From DZBG01 sp049241565 (GTDB lineage: Bacteria; Bdellovibrionota; Bacteriovoracia; Bacteriovoracales; Bacteriovoracaceae): DNA of 64,000 nucleotides. The notes below the pieces were generated by a model. That model was not told the DNA's origin. It saw only the letters and a list, made by a program, of their open reading frames with translations, and made no database searches. This document shows, piece after piece, positions 32,664-41,231 of this stretch. The stretch spans positions 62,001 to 126,000 of the forward strand of contig JBMLQL010000018.1 in NCBI GenBank assembly GCA_049241565.1. The letters run 5' to 3'. How positions within the stretch are numbered: the first letter of the stretch is position 1; every line of letters begins with the position of its first letter. The position numbers and the translations under genes are program-made.

Positions 32664-33908
32664 ATGAATCGTTACGCAGTCATAGATTTAGAAACCACTG
32701 GTGGAAGTGCCTACTCTCATAAAATTATTGAGATTGGGATTATTCTCATCGATGGCGCTGAGATTGTGGGACAATTCTCCTCTTTTATTGATCCTGAGCG
32801 AGATATTCCCTACGGCATCACTAGACTCACAGGAATCAATGATTCCATGGTGGCCGGGGCCCCAAAATTTTATCAATTGGCCAAAAAAATTATTGAACTT
32901 ACCGAAGGTCGCATCTTTGTGGCCCATAATGTTCACTTCGATTACTCCTTTGTGCATAAAGAATTCTCTGATCTAGGGTACAGCTTCAAGGCCGAAAAAC
33001 TTTGCACCGTGAGACTGGCCCGAGAGCATTTCCCTGGTTTCTCAACTTACTCCTTAGGACCATTGTGTAAGTCCTTAGGGATAAAATTAGAGAAGGCCCA
33101 CCGAGCGTTAGATGATGCCAAGGCCAGTGCTGAAATTCTTCTTAAAGTTTTAAATAATGATAAAAAAATTATTCCGGAGAAACTTGCTTTTCCTCCTCAT
33201 TTCAAGAGCGATGAATATGAAGCTCTCCCTTCAGAAGTCGGCGTCTATGAATTTTTTGATCAGGATGGATTTCTTTTGTATGTGGGGAAGAGTCGCTATA
33301 TAAAATCTAGAGTGGCGAGCCATTTTAAAGTCGATTTTGAACGCAAAAATGAGCTTCAATTTAAAAATCAGATCAGTAGTGTGAAAGCGACTAAAACATT
33401 CTCTGAACTTCTGGCCTTACTTTTAGAAGATGCTTGGATTAAAGAAAAAAGGCCTCGGTATAATATTAGTAACAGGCGTATCAGAGAAGAGTATGGAGTT
33501 TACGAGGATCAATTAGTGAGTGGCGAGTGGAGTCTGACCATTAAAAAAATTCATAATGATCTGACACCTCTTATCGCTGTCAAAACTCGCCGTAGTGGAG
33601 AGTTCTATATAAAAAAAATAATGAATCTTGCCTTATCTGTTCCGGGAGAAGAGTCTCTTCGTGACAAAGTTCTTAAGCTTATTCAGAATCAACATTATCC
33701 TTATGCTAATTTTAATATCATTGAAGATTCTGTCGTCATCAAGGTCAGAGAGTCGGCCCTTACTGAGGCCGAGGTTTATAACCGTGAGGATGGGGAACTT
33801 CTGGAAACCTATAAACTTCGAGAGAGTTTGGACTCAAGAAGCATTATCATGGCCTATACGGCCAAAAAACGTTTAAAAATCGTCCCTTTTTACCATGAAA
33901 ACATGTAA
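32664..33908 (+). CDS. DnaQ-like exonuclease fused to UvrC-type GIY-YIG domain
   Basis: A 414-residue two-domain nuclease. Residues 4-165 are a DEDDh exonuclease: VIDLETTG with D8 and E10, HNVHFDYSF, and HRALDDAKA. From about 196 a GIY-YIG endonuclease domain follows (GVYEFFDQDGFLLYVGKS). The C-terminal 120 residues have no clear family. It resembles the epsilon/Cho-type fusions thought to act in nucleotide excision repair or DNA end processing. Confidence 0.88.
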   Translation: MNRYAVIDLETTGGSAYSHKIIEIGIILIDGAEIVGQFSSFIDPERDIPYGITRLTGINDSMVAGAPKFYQLAKKIIELTEGRIFVAHNVHFDYSFVHKEFSDLGYSFKAEKLCTVRLAREHFPGFSTYSLGPLCKSLGIKLEKAHRALDDAKASAEILLKVLNNDKKIIPEKLAFPPHFKSDEYEALPSEVGVYEFFDQDGFLLYVGKSRYIKSRVASHFKVDFERKNELQFKNQISSVKATKTFSELLALLLEDAWIKEKRPRYNISNRRIREEYGVYEDQLVSGEWSLTIKKIHNDLTPLIAVKTRRSGEFYIKKIMNLALSVPGEESLRDKVLKLIQNQHYPYANFNIIEDSVVIKVRESALTEAEVYNREDGELLETYKLRESLDSRSIIMAYTAKKRLKIVPFYHENM

Positions 33909-33961
33909 TTAATATCCTGTTTGATTGCTCCTATGTCCCTCCTTGGGTAGTATCCGGCCCT

Positions 33962-35806
33962 ATGAAAGATGAGATAATAAACCCCGATGAGCTTCCCATC
34001 ACCGCTTGGCTTCCTACGACTGTAAAGGAAGCAAAGAAGCGTGGATGGGATGAACTTGATGTGATTTTGATCACAGGGGATGCCTATGTGGATCATCCGG
34101 CCTTTGGAGCCGCGGTCATGGGACGCATCTTTGAATCTCTTGGACTTTCAGTGGCCATCATTGCTCAACCAAATTGGAGAGATGATCTTCGTGATTTTAA
34201 AAAATTTGGCAAGCCTCGTTTATTTTTTGGAGTAACTTCAGGAAATATGGATTCCATGGTGAATAAGTACACCGCTGGAAAACGTCTTCGTTCAAACGAT
34301 GCTTACACTCCAGGTGGCTCTCCTGATTTTCGTCCTGACTACGCCACAACTGTTTATACAAGAATTCTCAAAGATCTCTATCCTGATTCCCCAGTTCTTA
34401 TTGGAGGAATTGAGGCCTCGCTGAGAAGAGTGACTCATTATGATTTTTGGGAAGATAAGCTTCTTCCTAATATTCTCACAATGTCAGGGGCCGATCTTCT
34501 TGTTTACGGAATGGGGGAGCAGCCTATCCGTGATGTGGTAGAGTATTTAAAACGTGGAACACCTTTTAAAAATCTCAAAACCATTCCTCAGACAGCGATT
34601 CTGATTGATGAGAATGAAGAGCTTCCTAAGAACAAAAAATGGGAAACTTTTGAGCTGAATTCTCATGAAGACTGTCTGGCAGACAAACTTGTTTATACAA
34701 AAAACTTTATGCATGTTGAGGTCGAGTCTAATAAACAATATGCTCGCCGTTTGGTTCAAAAAGTTGAAGGCAAAAAGATTGTTATTAATCCTCCTTATCA
34801 AACCATGACCGAAAAAGAAGTGGATGCTTCATTTGATCTGCCTTACACACGTCTTCCTCATCCTAAGTATAAAGACCGTGGTCCTATTGCTGCTTTTGAG
34901 ATGATCAAGTTTTCAGTGAATACGCACCGTGGTTGTTTTGGTGGATGTAGCTTTTGTACAATCTCGGCCCATCAAGGAAAGATGATTGCTTCTCGTTCTA
35001 AAAAATCAATCTATAAAGAGCTCGATCAGATCACAAAGATGCCAGACTTTAAGGGTTATCTTTCTGACCTCGGTGGGCCTTCGGCCAATATGTATCAGAT
35101 GAAGGGAATTGATCAGGACGTCTGTGATAAATGTGCCGCTCCTTCATGTATCTTTCCTCAGATTTGTAAAAATCTTGATACTAATCCACAAAAGATGACC
35201 GAGCTTTACCAAGAAGTCTCAAAGCATCCAAAAGTTAAAAAAGCTTTTGTGAGTTCTGGTCTTCGCTATGACTTGATGTTTGACCCAAGATCAACTCATA
35301 AAAAAGAAGATGAGGCCTATGTTGAGCAGCTCATCACTCATCATGTCTCTGGACGCTTAAAAGTGGCCCCTGAGCACACTGAAGATCATGTCTTAAAGCT
35401 TATGCGTAAGCCAAGTTTTGAATACTTTAAAAAATTCAAAGAGCGTTTTGAGGAAGTCTCTCGTAAAAAAGGACTCAAGCAAGAAATCATTCCTTATTTT
35501 ATTTCTTCTCACCCGGGATGTAAGCCCGAAGATATGGCCCAGCTTGCGGCCAAAACAAAAGAGCTAGGTTATAAACTTGAGCAGATCCAGGATTTCACTC
35601 CAACGCCAATGACTGTGGCCACAGAGATCTATTACTCTGGTTATCATCCCTATACATTGAAGAAAGTGGAGACAGCGATCAGCCTAGACGATAAAACGAA
35701 GCAGAGAACATTTTTCTTCTGGTATAAACCTGAGAACAAGAACTTCATCAAAAACTATTTGTCTAAGATGAAGCTCTTTGAACTTCAGGATAAGTTGTTT
35801 GGTTAA
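33962..35806 (+). CDS. ygiQ: YgiQ-family radical SAM protein
   Basis: A 614-residue radical SAM protein. It has an N-terminal UPF0313 domain starting PITAWLPTTVKEAKKRGWDELDVILITGDAYVDHP. The cluster motif CFGGCSFCTI has cysteines at about 325, 329 and 332. A cysteine-rich segment DVCDKCAAPSCIFPQICKN and a C-terminal QDFTPTPMTVATEIYYSGYHP complete the known family layout. The substrate is not established. Confidence 0.93.
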   Translation: MKDEIINPDELPITAWLPTTVKEAKKRGWDELDVILITGDAYVDHPAFGAAVMGRIFESLGLSVAIIAQPNWRDDLRDFKKFGKPRLFFGVTSGNMDSMVNKYTAGKRLRSNDAYTPGGSPDFRPDYATTVYTRILKDLYPDSPVLIGGIEASLRRVTHYDFWEDKLLPNILTMSGADLLVYGMGEQPIRDVVEYLKRGTPFKNLKTIPQTAILIDENEELPKNKKWETFELNSHEDCLADKLVYTKNFMHVEVESNKQYARRLVQKVEGKKIVINPPYQTMTEKEVDASFDLPYTRLPHPKYKDRGPIAAFEMIKFSVNTHRGCFGGCSFCTISAHQGKMIASRSKKSIYKELDQITKMPDFKGYLSDLGGPSANMYQMKGIDQDVCDKCAAPSCIFPQICKNLDTNPQKMTELYQEVSKHPKVKKAFVSSGLRYDLMFDPRSTHKKEDEAYVEQLITHHVSGRLKVAPEHTEDHVLKLMRKPSFEYFKKFKERFEEVSRKKGLKQEIIPYFISSHPGCKPEDMAQLAAKTKELGYKLEQIQDFTPTPMTVATEIYYSGYHPYTLKKVETAISLDDKTKQRTFFFWYKPENKNFIKNYLSKMKLFELQDKLFG

Positions 35807-36768
35807 GCTTTCACTTTTTCTGTTTGAGAAGAAACATAGCTAAAAGTATATCCACAACTACTACATTGTTGAGTGACGTTTGTTTTCTTCTTAAAAACAT
35901 TAAATTTCACATTTTGATGAATCGTGGCCACGGTATTGAGATCACGGTCTCTAATTTCACCTGTTTTCATATTCTTTGTTTCAGTCCCTTCAAAATGAGT
36001 CCCAAGGTTCTCTCTCCCAACCGTTTTGAGAGCGAAAAATTTTTTACATTTTGGACAACGAGTGGAGTAAACAAAGGCCACAACAAAAAAGAGCGCCACA
36101 GCTCCTGCTCCTAAGATGATGTTCATCATAAAGCTTTCCGTTTTTGCGTTTTTCTCTTCAGCGTCTTTTTTCCACTGAAGTCTCTCCGCGCACACTGGCA
36201 GATTAAGAATCACCTCGTCTTTACAGATATTATCAAGGTATTCGCCAGTGACTGTTAATTGGTCAGCGCCCTTAAGACCTTTCTCACAAACAGCATTGTC
36301 TTTTGAGGTCGTACAATCCATCACGAAGCCGATAAACAGATCTTTGTTATCTGTCTTGGGAAGAATACCGCTACAAAAATAAGACTGGCCGCCGGCCTTG
36401 ACGATGGCAGCACAGTTTGAGGCGGTGTACTTATTATAAACTTCATTGGCCCTCTCCATACCGGGAGCATTCTCTTTATTGGCGTTATCAAGAGGGACAG
36501 AAAGCATATTAAGACCAGCATCACACATCATTGTTGAAGCCGAGTTACAAACCTCTTCAAGCTTAGTGAGAAACTTAGGGTTGAGTGTGGGTTCACCACC
36601 TTCGTTAAGACCAATTTCACGAGTCACTTTATTGTACCAACCATCCGAACAAGCCGTTTCGTTACCTTGTTGACATGCCTCGGCATACTGTTCAAAACTT
36701 GAAGTTTCATCGAGCTGGGCAAAAACATTTGTGGATAAAATAAAGGCCAAAAGAATCATTCTTTTCAA
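35803..36768 (-). CDS. Membrane protein with cysteine-rich exported half and zinc-ribbon cytoplasmic tail
   Basis: A 321-residue protein I do not recognise. Signal peptide 1-17 (NVFA). The exported part (18-212) has about ten cysteines in spaced pairs such as ACQQGNETAC and CNSASTMMC, reminiscent of Cys-paired Sel1-like helices. A membrane helix at about 215-233 leads to a tail with CPKC and CSSC, a split zinc ribbon. One protein thus joins a disulfide-rich outside to a zinc-binding inside, suggesting signalling or assembly. Confidence 0.72.
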   Translation of the reverse strand: MKRMILLAFILSTNVFAQLDETSSFEQYAEACQQGNETACSDGWYNKVTREIGLNEGGEPTLNPKFLTKLEEVCNSASTMMCDAGLNMLSVPLDNANKENAPGMERANEVYNKYTASNCAAIVKAGGQSYFCSGILPKTDNKDLFIGFVMDCTTSKDNAVCEKGLKGADQLTVTGEYLDNICKDEVILNLPVCAERLQWKKDAEEKNAKTESFMMNIILGAGAVALFFVVAFVYSTRCPKCKKFFALKTVGRENLGTHFEGTETKNMKTGEIRDRDLNTVATIHQNVKFNVFKKKTNVTQQCSSCGYTFSYVSSQTEKVKA

Positions 36769-36860
36769 GCAAAACTCCTCATGAGTAAGTAAAGGTGATA
36801 GCTAAATTATATGAAGTTTCTTAAAGACTAAAAGAGAAATAAAAGGTTATTCTGGGTCTT

Positions 36861-38789
36861 ATGACAACCTTAATTACACTTCAAAACTTGAGCCTCTCCT
36901 ACCCCCATAAAGTCATTTTCAAAGATGTGACTTTTACCCTGAATCAAGGGGATAAAATTGGTGTTCTCGGTCTAAACGGACACGGGAAATCTTCTTTATT
37001 TAAGATTATTTCAGGTGAGGCGAAACCTGACACAACTGTTCCACCATTTATTTATGATAAGAACAAAGACTTCACGTTTTTTTATGTTCCCCAGGAGCTT
37101 CCAAATTTAGAAAGATGGAATGTGGCCGAGTATTTCTATGAGTTTCATCCGGTTTTCAAAAAAATCAAATTCCAATTGGATGAGATTTCAGAAAAGCTAA
37201 CCAGTGGTGAAGGTGATTTCGAAAAACTAGTGGATAAGCAGGGACATCTTTTTGAGGAGCAAACCAAGCTTGGAGTGGACCGTATTGAAGGTCAGTATAC
37301 AAGTTATTTGAAACTCTTTGGAGTTGAGAATACAGATCGCCAGATGAGTTCATTGTCTGGAGGGGAGCAAAGAAAGGTGGCCTTAAGCTTAGGTCTTTCT
37401 GCTCCACAAGAACTTATTCTTTGGGATGAGCCTACTAACCATCTTGATTTAGAGACTATTCAAGATTTCGAGGATGAGCTTCAAAGTTCTCGTAAGACTT
37501 TTATGATCATCTCCCATGATAGAGAGCTTTTAAATAATGTGGTTGATCGCATCGTTCATATTCAGCAGGGGAAGCTTCAAAGTTTCTCCGGAACCTATGA
37601 AGCCTATTTAACTTATCTTCAAGATGAACAAAAACGTCGTGAAAAAGAATTAGACCGCTTAACCAATACTCATCGTCGAGAGTCAGCTTGGATTATGAGA
37701 GGAGCTAAAGCTCGTCGAACGAAAAGTAAAAAAAGAATTGAAGATTACGGTAATCTTAATGCCACTATTGCAGAACTTAAGTCCAAGGCCCATAAATCTG
37801 TGAGTTTAAATTTACAGTCGTCAGGAAGAAAATCTAAGATTCTTGTTTCTGCTGAAGAGGCCACACTTAAGTTTGGAGAGAGAACTCTCTTTAAGAATAT
37901 TAATTTCTCAGTGGCCAAGGGAGATAAGATCGCTCTTCTAGGTAGAAATGGAGTAGGGAAAAGCTCACTCTTAAAACTTATCCTCGGTGAGCTTGAACCA
38001 ACTGAAGGAAATATGAAGCGCCTTGATCAAATTGATATGGGCTATTTCTCTCAGAAACGTGAGTCTCTTAACGACAATCAAACGCCGTGGAATATGATTG
38101 GCGAAGGAATTGATTTTGTTATTTCTAATACAGGTGAAAAGAGACATGTGGCGAGTTATTTGGAAGGATTTCTTTTTAGCTCAGATGAGATTAAGCGTCC
38201 TATTCACACATTCTCAGGGGGAGAGAAGAATCGTCTTCAGCTGGCCCAGTTTATGAAACATGCTCGCGATCTTTGGATCTTTGATGAGCCTACCAACGAC
38301 TTGGATTTAGAGACCATTGGGATTCTAGAGGAAGAGCTTCGTCATTATCCAGGGGCCTTGATTGTTGTAGGCCATGATAGGGCCTTTATCGATAATGTCA
38401 CTGATAAGTGCTGGGTGATTCATGATGAAGAGCTTCATCATTTTGAGGCCGGATTCTCTCAAGCAGAAATATTCCTTGAGGCCATTCATCTTGAAGAAGA
38501 GATGAAAAAGAAAAATCCCTCTCAGGCAAAGCCAGCTTCAGCACCGGTTGCGGCCAAAGAAGGAATGACCAATAAAGAGCGTAATCGTTACAACCAGATT
38601 TCTGGTGATATTGAAAAAGTAGAGCTTAATATTGCAACACTCAAGTCTGCTTTAGAAAAAATTGACTATGCTTCGATGACAAAAGAGTCAAAGGCCGAGA
38701 TGGAGAAATACCAAGCTCAGTTGGAGAAGGATGAGAAAAAGCTCGAGGCCCTCATGGATGAGTGGGCCGATCTTGAGTCTAAGCTTTAA
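36861..38789 (+). CDS. uup: ABC-F ATPase, Uup-like
   Basis: A 642-residue soluble protein with two ATPase domains and no membrane segment. Walker A boxes are GLNGHGKSS and GRNGVGKSS, signatures LSGGEQRK and FSGGEKNR, and Walker B DEPTNHLDLET and DEPTNDLDLET. A C-terminal coiled coil (about 575-640, KPASAPVAAKEGMTNKERNR onward) is typical of Uup. Family members act on ribosomes or on branched DNA intermediates. Confidence 0.88.
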   Translation: MTTLITLQNLSLSYPHKVIFKDVTFTLNQGDKIGVLGLNGHGKSSLFKIISGEAKPDTTVPPFIYDKNKDFTFFYVPQELPNLERWNVAEYFYEFHPVFKKIKFQLDEISEKLTSGEGDFEKLVDKQGHLFEEQTKLGVDRIEGQYTSYLKLFGVENTDRQMSSLSGGEQRKVALSLGLSAPQELILWDEPTNHLDLETIQDFEDELQSSRKTFMIISHDRELLNNVVDRIVHIQQGKLQSFSGTYEAYLTYLQDEQKRREKELDRLTNTHRRESAWIMRGAKARRTKSKKRIEDYGNLNATIAELKSKAHKSVSLNLQSSGRKSKILVSAEEATLKFGERTLFKNINFSVAKGDKIALLGRNGVGKSSLLKLILGELEPTEGNMKRLDQIDMGYFSQKRESLNDNQTPWNMIGEGIDFVISNTGEKRHVASYLEGFLFSSDEIKRPIHTFSGGEKNRLQLAQFMKHARDLWIFDEPTNDLDLETIGILEEELRHYPGALIVVGHDRAFIDNVTDKCWVIHDEELHHFEAGFSQAEIFLEAIHLEEEMKKKNPSQAKPASAPVAAKEGMTNKERNRYNQISGDIEKVELNIATLKSALEKIDYASMTKESKAEMEKYQAQLEKDEKKLEALMDEWADLESKL

Positions 38790-39594
38790 ACGATTCTTTC
38801 AGTGCTTGAAAAATAAGTTTTCCTTCTTTTGAGCGAATCATTTCAGGATAACAAACAAGGGCAAGCTTATCTTTAAAAGAAGGAGTTCCTTGAACTCTTT
38901 TAAGTTGGAGACGTTGAGATTTGACCACCTGAGAGGGAAGAATCGCTAGACCTGCTCCTGAATGAACCAAGCTGGCCATGAGTTCTAAGTTTTGAACTTC
39001 GATTCTCTCTTGGGGGGCAGACTTCCAACGGGACAAGATAGATCTGGCCTGAATCATCTCAGGATTATAAATCAGACGGTCTTGATATCTCTCCTTTGAT
39101 TCCCAGACAAAAACATCATCTTCACCGATAAATCTAGTAATAAGGCCCTGAATTGTCAGGGGATTCATCACCACAGCAAAATCAATTTCACCCTGGGCCA
39201 CCATTTTATTGATCTCATTAGATGAAGCATTAATAATTTCAAAATCGATCTTAGGGGCCTCTTGATTCATCAGTTTGAGAAAATTTCCTAAGATAAACAT
39301 TCCCACTGAGGCATGACAGCCGATCTTAAATCTTAAATTCGCACTTTGTCCTTTGATCTTATGAAGAAGTCCTACGGCCTCTTGGGCCAGGGGGAGAAGT
39401 ACCTTGCCCTGGGGAGTGAGCTTAATACCCTCACGACTCCTAATAAAAAGAGACTGGGCCAGTTCGGTCTCAAGTTTTTTGATCCCAAGAGAGAGGGAGG
39501 GCTGGGCCATTTCAAGTTTTTCAGAGGCCTCAGAAAGAGTTTTTGACTCAGAGACGGCCAGGAAGTTTTCGAGGTCTTTAAAGGTGATACTCAT
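38779..39594 (-). CDS. LysR-family regulator, divergent from the isonitrile operon
   Basis: A 271-residue LysR-type regulator. The N-terminal HTH lies at about 4-60 (FKDLENFLAVSESKTLSEASEKLEMAQPSLS), and the periplasmic-binding-like effector domain from about 90. Its start faces the isocyanide synthase gene across 94 bases, so it most likely controls that operon. In Pseudomonas the pvc genes are also controlled by a LysR protein (PtxR), which supports the link. The 3' end overlaps the uup-like gene by 11 bases. Confidence 0.88.
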   Translation of the reverse strand: MSITFKDLENFLAVSESKTLSEASEKLEMAQPSLSLGIKKLETELAQSLFIRSREGIKLTPQGKVLLPLAQEAVGLLHKIKGQSANLRFKIGCHASVGMFILGNFLKLMNQEAPKIDFEIINASSNEINKMVAQGEIDFAVVMNPLTIQGLITRFIGEDDVFVWESKERYQDRLIYNPEMIQARSILSRWKSAPQERIEVQNLELMASLVHSGAGLAILPSQVVKSQRLQLKRVQGTPSFKDKLALVCYPEMIRSKEGKLIFQALKESFKA

Positions 39595-39606
39595 ATTTGT
39601 TTTTAC

Positions 39607-39621
39607 CTATAGTAAGTATAG
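39607..39621. promoter_or_regulatory. Candidate LysR operator CTATA-N5-TATAG
   Basis: A perfect inverted repeat CTATA (39607-39611) and TATAG (39617-39621), with the T-N11-A spacing typical of LysR sites, lies in the divergent region 13 bases from the regulator start. Two copies of TACAAAT follow at 39635-39641 and 39656-39662, 21 bases apart. Confidence 0.5.
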
Positions 39622-39688
39622 AGTTCATTGGAATTACAAATCTATGTCTTGGAGGTACAAATAGTCAAATCCAATGAGGAGGAATTGT

Positions 39689-40582
39689 ATGATCGCTAAA
39701 CAAATTTTTGAAATATTAAGTGCTTATTCCAATAACCAGGGGCAAGTGGAGAATTTCTCCCTTGTTCCTCTCTATGAGAATATCCACGATAAAATACTCG
39801 CAGGCTCTCGTCTTGTTTTTTTATTACCGGCCTTTCCGGCCAAAAGTCCAAGCCCAGATAAAACCATTGGCCCTCTTCCAGACCTGGGCGAGGTCCTGGC
39901 CTTGAGTGAGCTTAATTCTATTTGTGAAAAGATCACCGCTCTTTATCCAGTTGGCGCAGAAGTGGTCATTTGCTCTGATGGAAGAGTCTTTAGTGAGGTG
40001 GTGAGTGTGAGTGATGAGAATATCACGAAATATTCTGAAGGGATAAAGAGTATTATTGATGAGTTTAAACTGACTCATCTCTCAACCTTTGCCCTTGATG
40101 ATTTATATCCAAATCTATCTAATGATGAACTTCGCCAAACATTGATGAAAAATTACGCCAAAACGGAAGCGGAGATTCGTTTCTATGTAAAAAATGATTC
40201 TAATTGGAGAAATCTCTTTAATGGGATTCACCGTTTTATGATGGAAGATCAGGCCGTGCTTCATCCAGAGAAAACACGCAGTCAGCTCCAAAAAGAAACT
40301 AAAAAATTAACTTATGAGCTCGTGAGAAGATCTGATGCTTGGGGAGAGTTATTGTCGGCCCATTTTAAAGGGGATCTCAGACTCTCTATTCATCCTTATC
40401 CTCTCTATCACAACAAGTTTGGGATCAAGATGGTTCAAAGCTCAAATAAGTGGGCCACTCCCTGGCACAATGTTACTGTAAAATCAGGAGAGTCTTATCA
40501 GCTCATGCATTTTAGTGAAGCGCAAAAATTAAATCCTACTCGCCGAACCTTTAAGGAGAAATATGTTTATTTCGAAGTATAA
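39689..40582 (+). CDS. Isocyanide (isonitrile) synthase, DIT1/PvcA family
   Basis: A 297-residue protein of the DIT1_PvcA family, which turns the amino group of an aromatic amino acid (Tyr or Trp) into an isonitrile using ribulose-5-phosphate as carbon source. Family blocks are FPAKSPSPDK (49-58), GPLPDLGE (61-68) and ICSDGRVF (94-101), plus a C-terminal SIHPYP and WATPWHNV region. The start at 39689 is set by GAGGAGGA at 39676-39683. It overlaps the oxygenase gene by 20 bases. It is first in a three-gene operon controlled, by position, by the divergent LysR protein. Confidence 0.88.
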   Translation: MIAKQIFEILSAYSNNQGQVENFSLVPLYENIHDKILAGSRLVFLLPAFPAKSPSPDKTIGPLPDLGEVLALSELNSICEKITALYPVGAEVVICSDGRVFSEVVSVSDENITKYSEGIKSIIDEFKLTHLSTFALDDLYPNLSNDELRQTLMKNYAKTEAEIRFYVKNDSNWRNLFNGIHRFMMEDQAVLHPEKTRSQLQKETKKLTYELVRRSDAWGELLSAHFKGDLRLSIHPYPLYHNKFGIKMVQSSNKWATPWHNVTVKSGESYQLMHFSEAQKLNPTRRTFKEKYVYFEV

Positions 40583-41231
40583 CTACACGACGGATGCGGA
40601 TCTTATTGAGTATGCAGCGAGCTTAAGCCTTCAATCGGGCAAACTTGAAGATAAACTTCTTCACTGGGATTTCGGACCGCTTATGAATATGAGTTATCAA
40701 ACAGAGGCGCAAAACTATCTTTTCTCATCCGAGAAGGTGCCCTTCCATTGGGATGGGGCATTTTACCGAGAACCCCGAAAGCTTCTTTTTCTTTGTCTTG
40801 AATCAGAAGGTGAAGGGGGAGAAACTCTTTTCACTGACACTGAAAAAATTTGGGAGAGCCTCTCCCTTGAGGATCAAGAAAAGGCAAAGAAAGTTACCAT
40901 GATATACCGAACGGAAAAGAAGGCCCATTATGGAGGAGAGATTAGGGTCCCTCTTGTTCAGAAGCATCCAGTTTCTGGAAAATTTATTCTTAGGGTGGCC
41001 GAGAGAGTAGAAACGAAGCTTAATCCAGTAGAGCTTATTATTGAGGGAATTGAGGATGGAGAAGATTTTTATCAGTTTCTGAGAAAAAAACTCTATTCTC
41101 CGCAGTATATGCTGGCCCATCAATGGGAGAGAGGAGATCTTTTAATTTGTGATAATTTCACTTATCTCCATGGCCGAAACCCTTTAAACCAAAATCTTAA
41201 ACGCTCTTTTAAACGGATACAAATTTTATGA
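40563..41231 (+). CDS. Fe(II)/2-oxoglutarate-dependent oxygenase, TauD/PvcB type
   Basis: A 222-residue TauD-family dioxygenase. Iron ligands are H62-x-D64 (HWDGAF) and H203 (YLHGRNPL), with R215 or R218 for 2-oxoglutarate. PvcB and IsnB enzymes of this kind oxidise or decarboxylate the isonitrile amino acid to a vinyl isonitrile. It is shorter than the usual 270-300 residues. An AAGGAG site for it lies inside the synthase gene, and its stop overlaps the P450 start in an ATGA. Confidence 0.88.
   Translation: MFISKYNYTTDADLIEYAASLSLQSGKLEDKLLHWDFGPLMNMSYQTEAQNYLFSSEKVPFHWDGAFYREPRKLLFLCLESEGEGGETLFTDTEKIWESLSLEDQEKAKKVTMIYRTEKKAHYGGEIRVPLVQKHPVSGKFILRVAERVETKLNPVELIIEGIEDGEDFYQFLRKKLYSPQYMLAHQWERGDLLICDNFTYLHGRNPLNQNLKRSFKRIQIL

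Noticed and set aside
32688..32976. Two frames of about 90 codons on opposite strands
   Set aside because: Both lie in other frames over the DnaQ exonuclease domain, whose motifs are unambiguous.
40803..41123. 106-codon minus-strand frame
   Set aside because: Antisense to the TauD-type oxygenase with clear catalytic residues.
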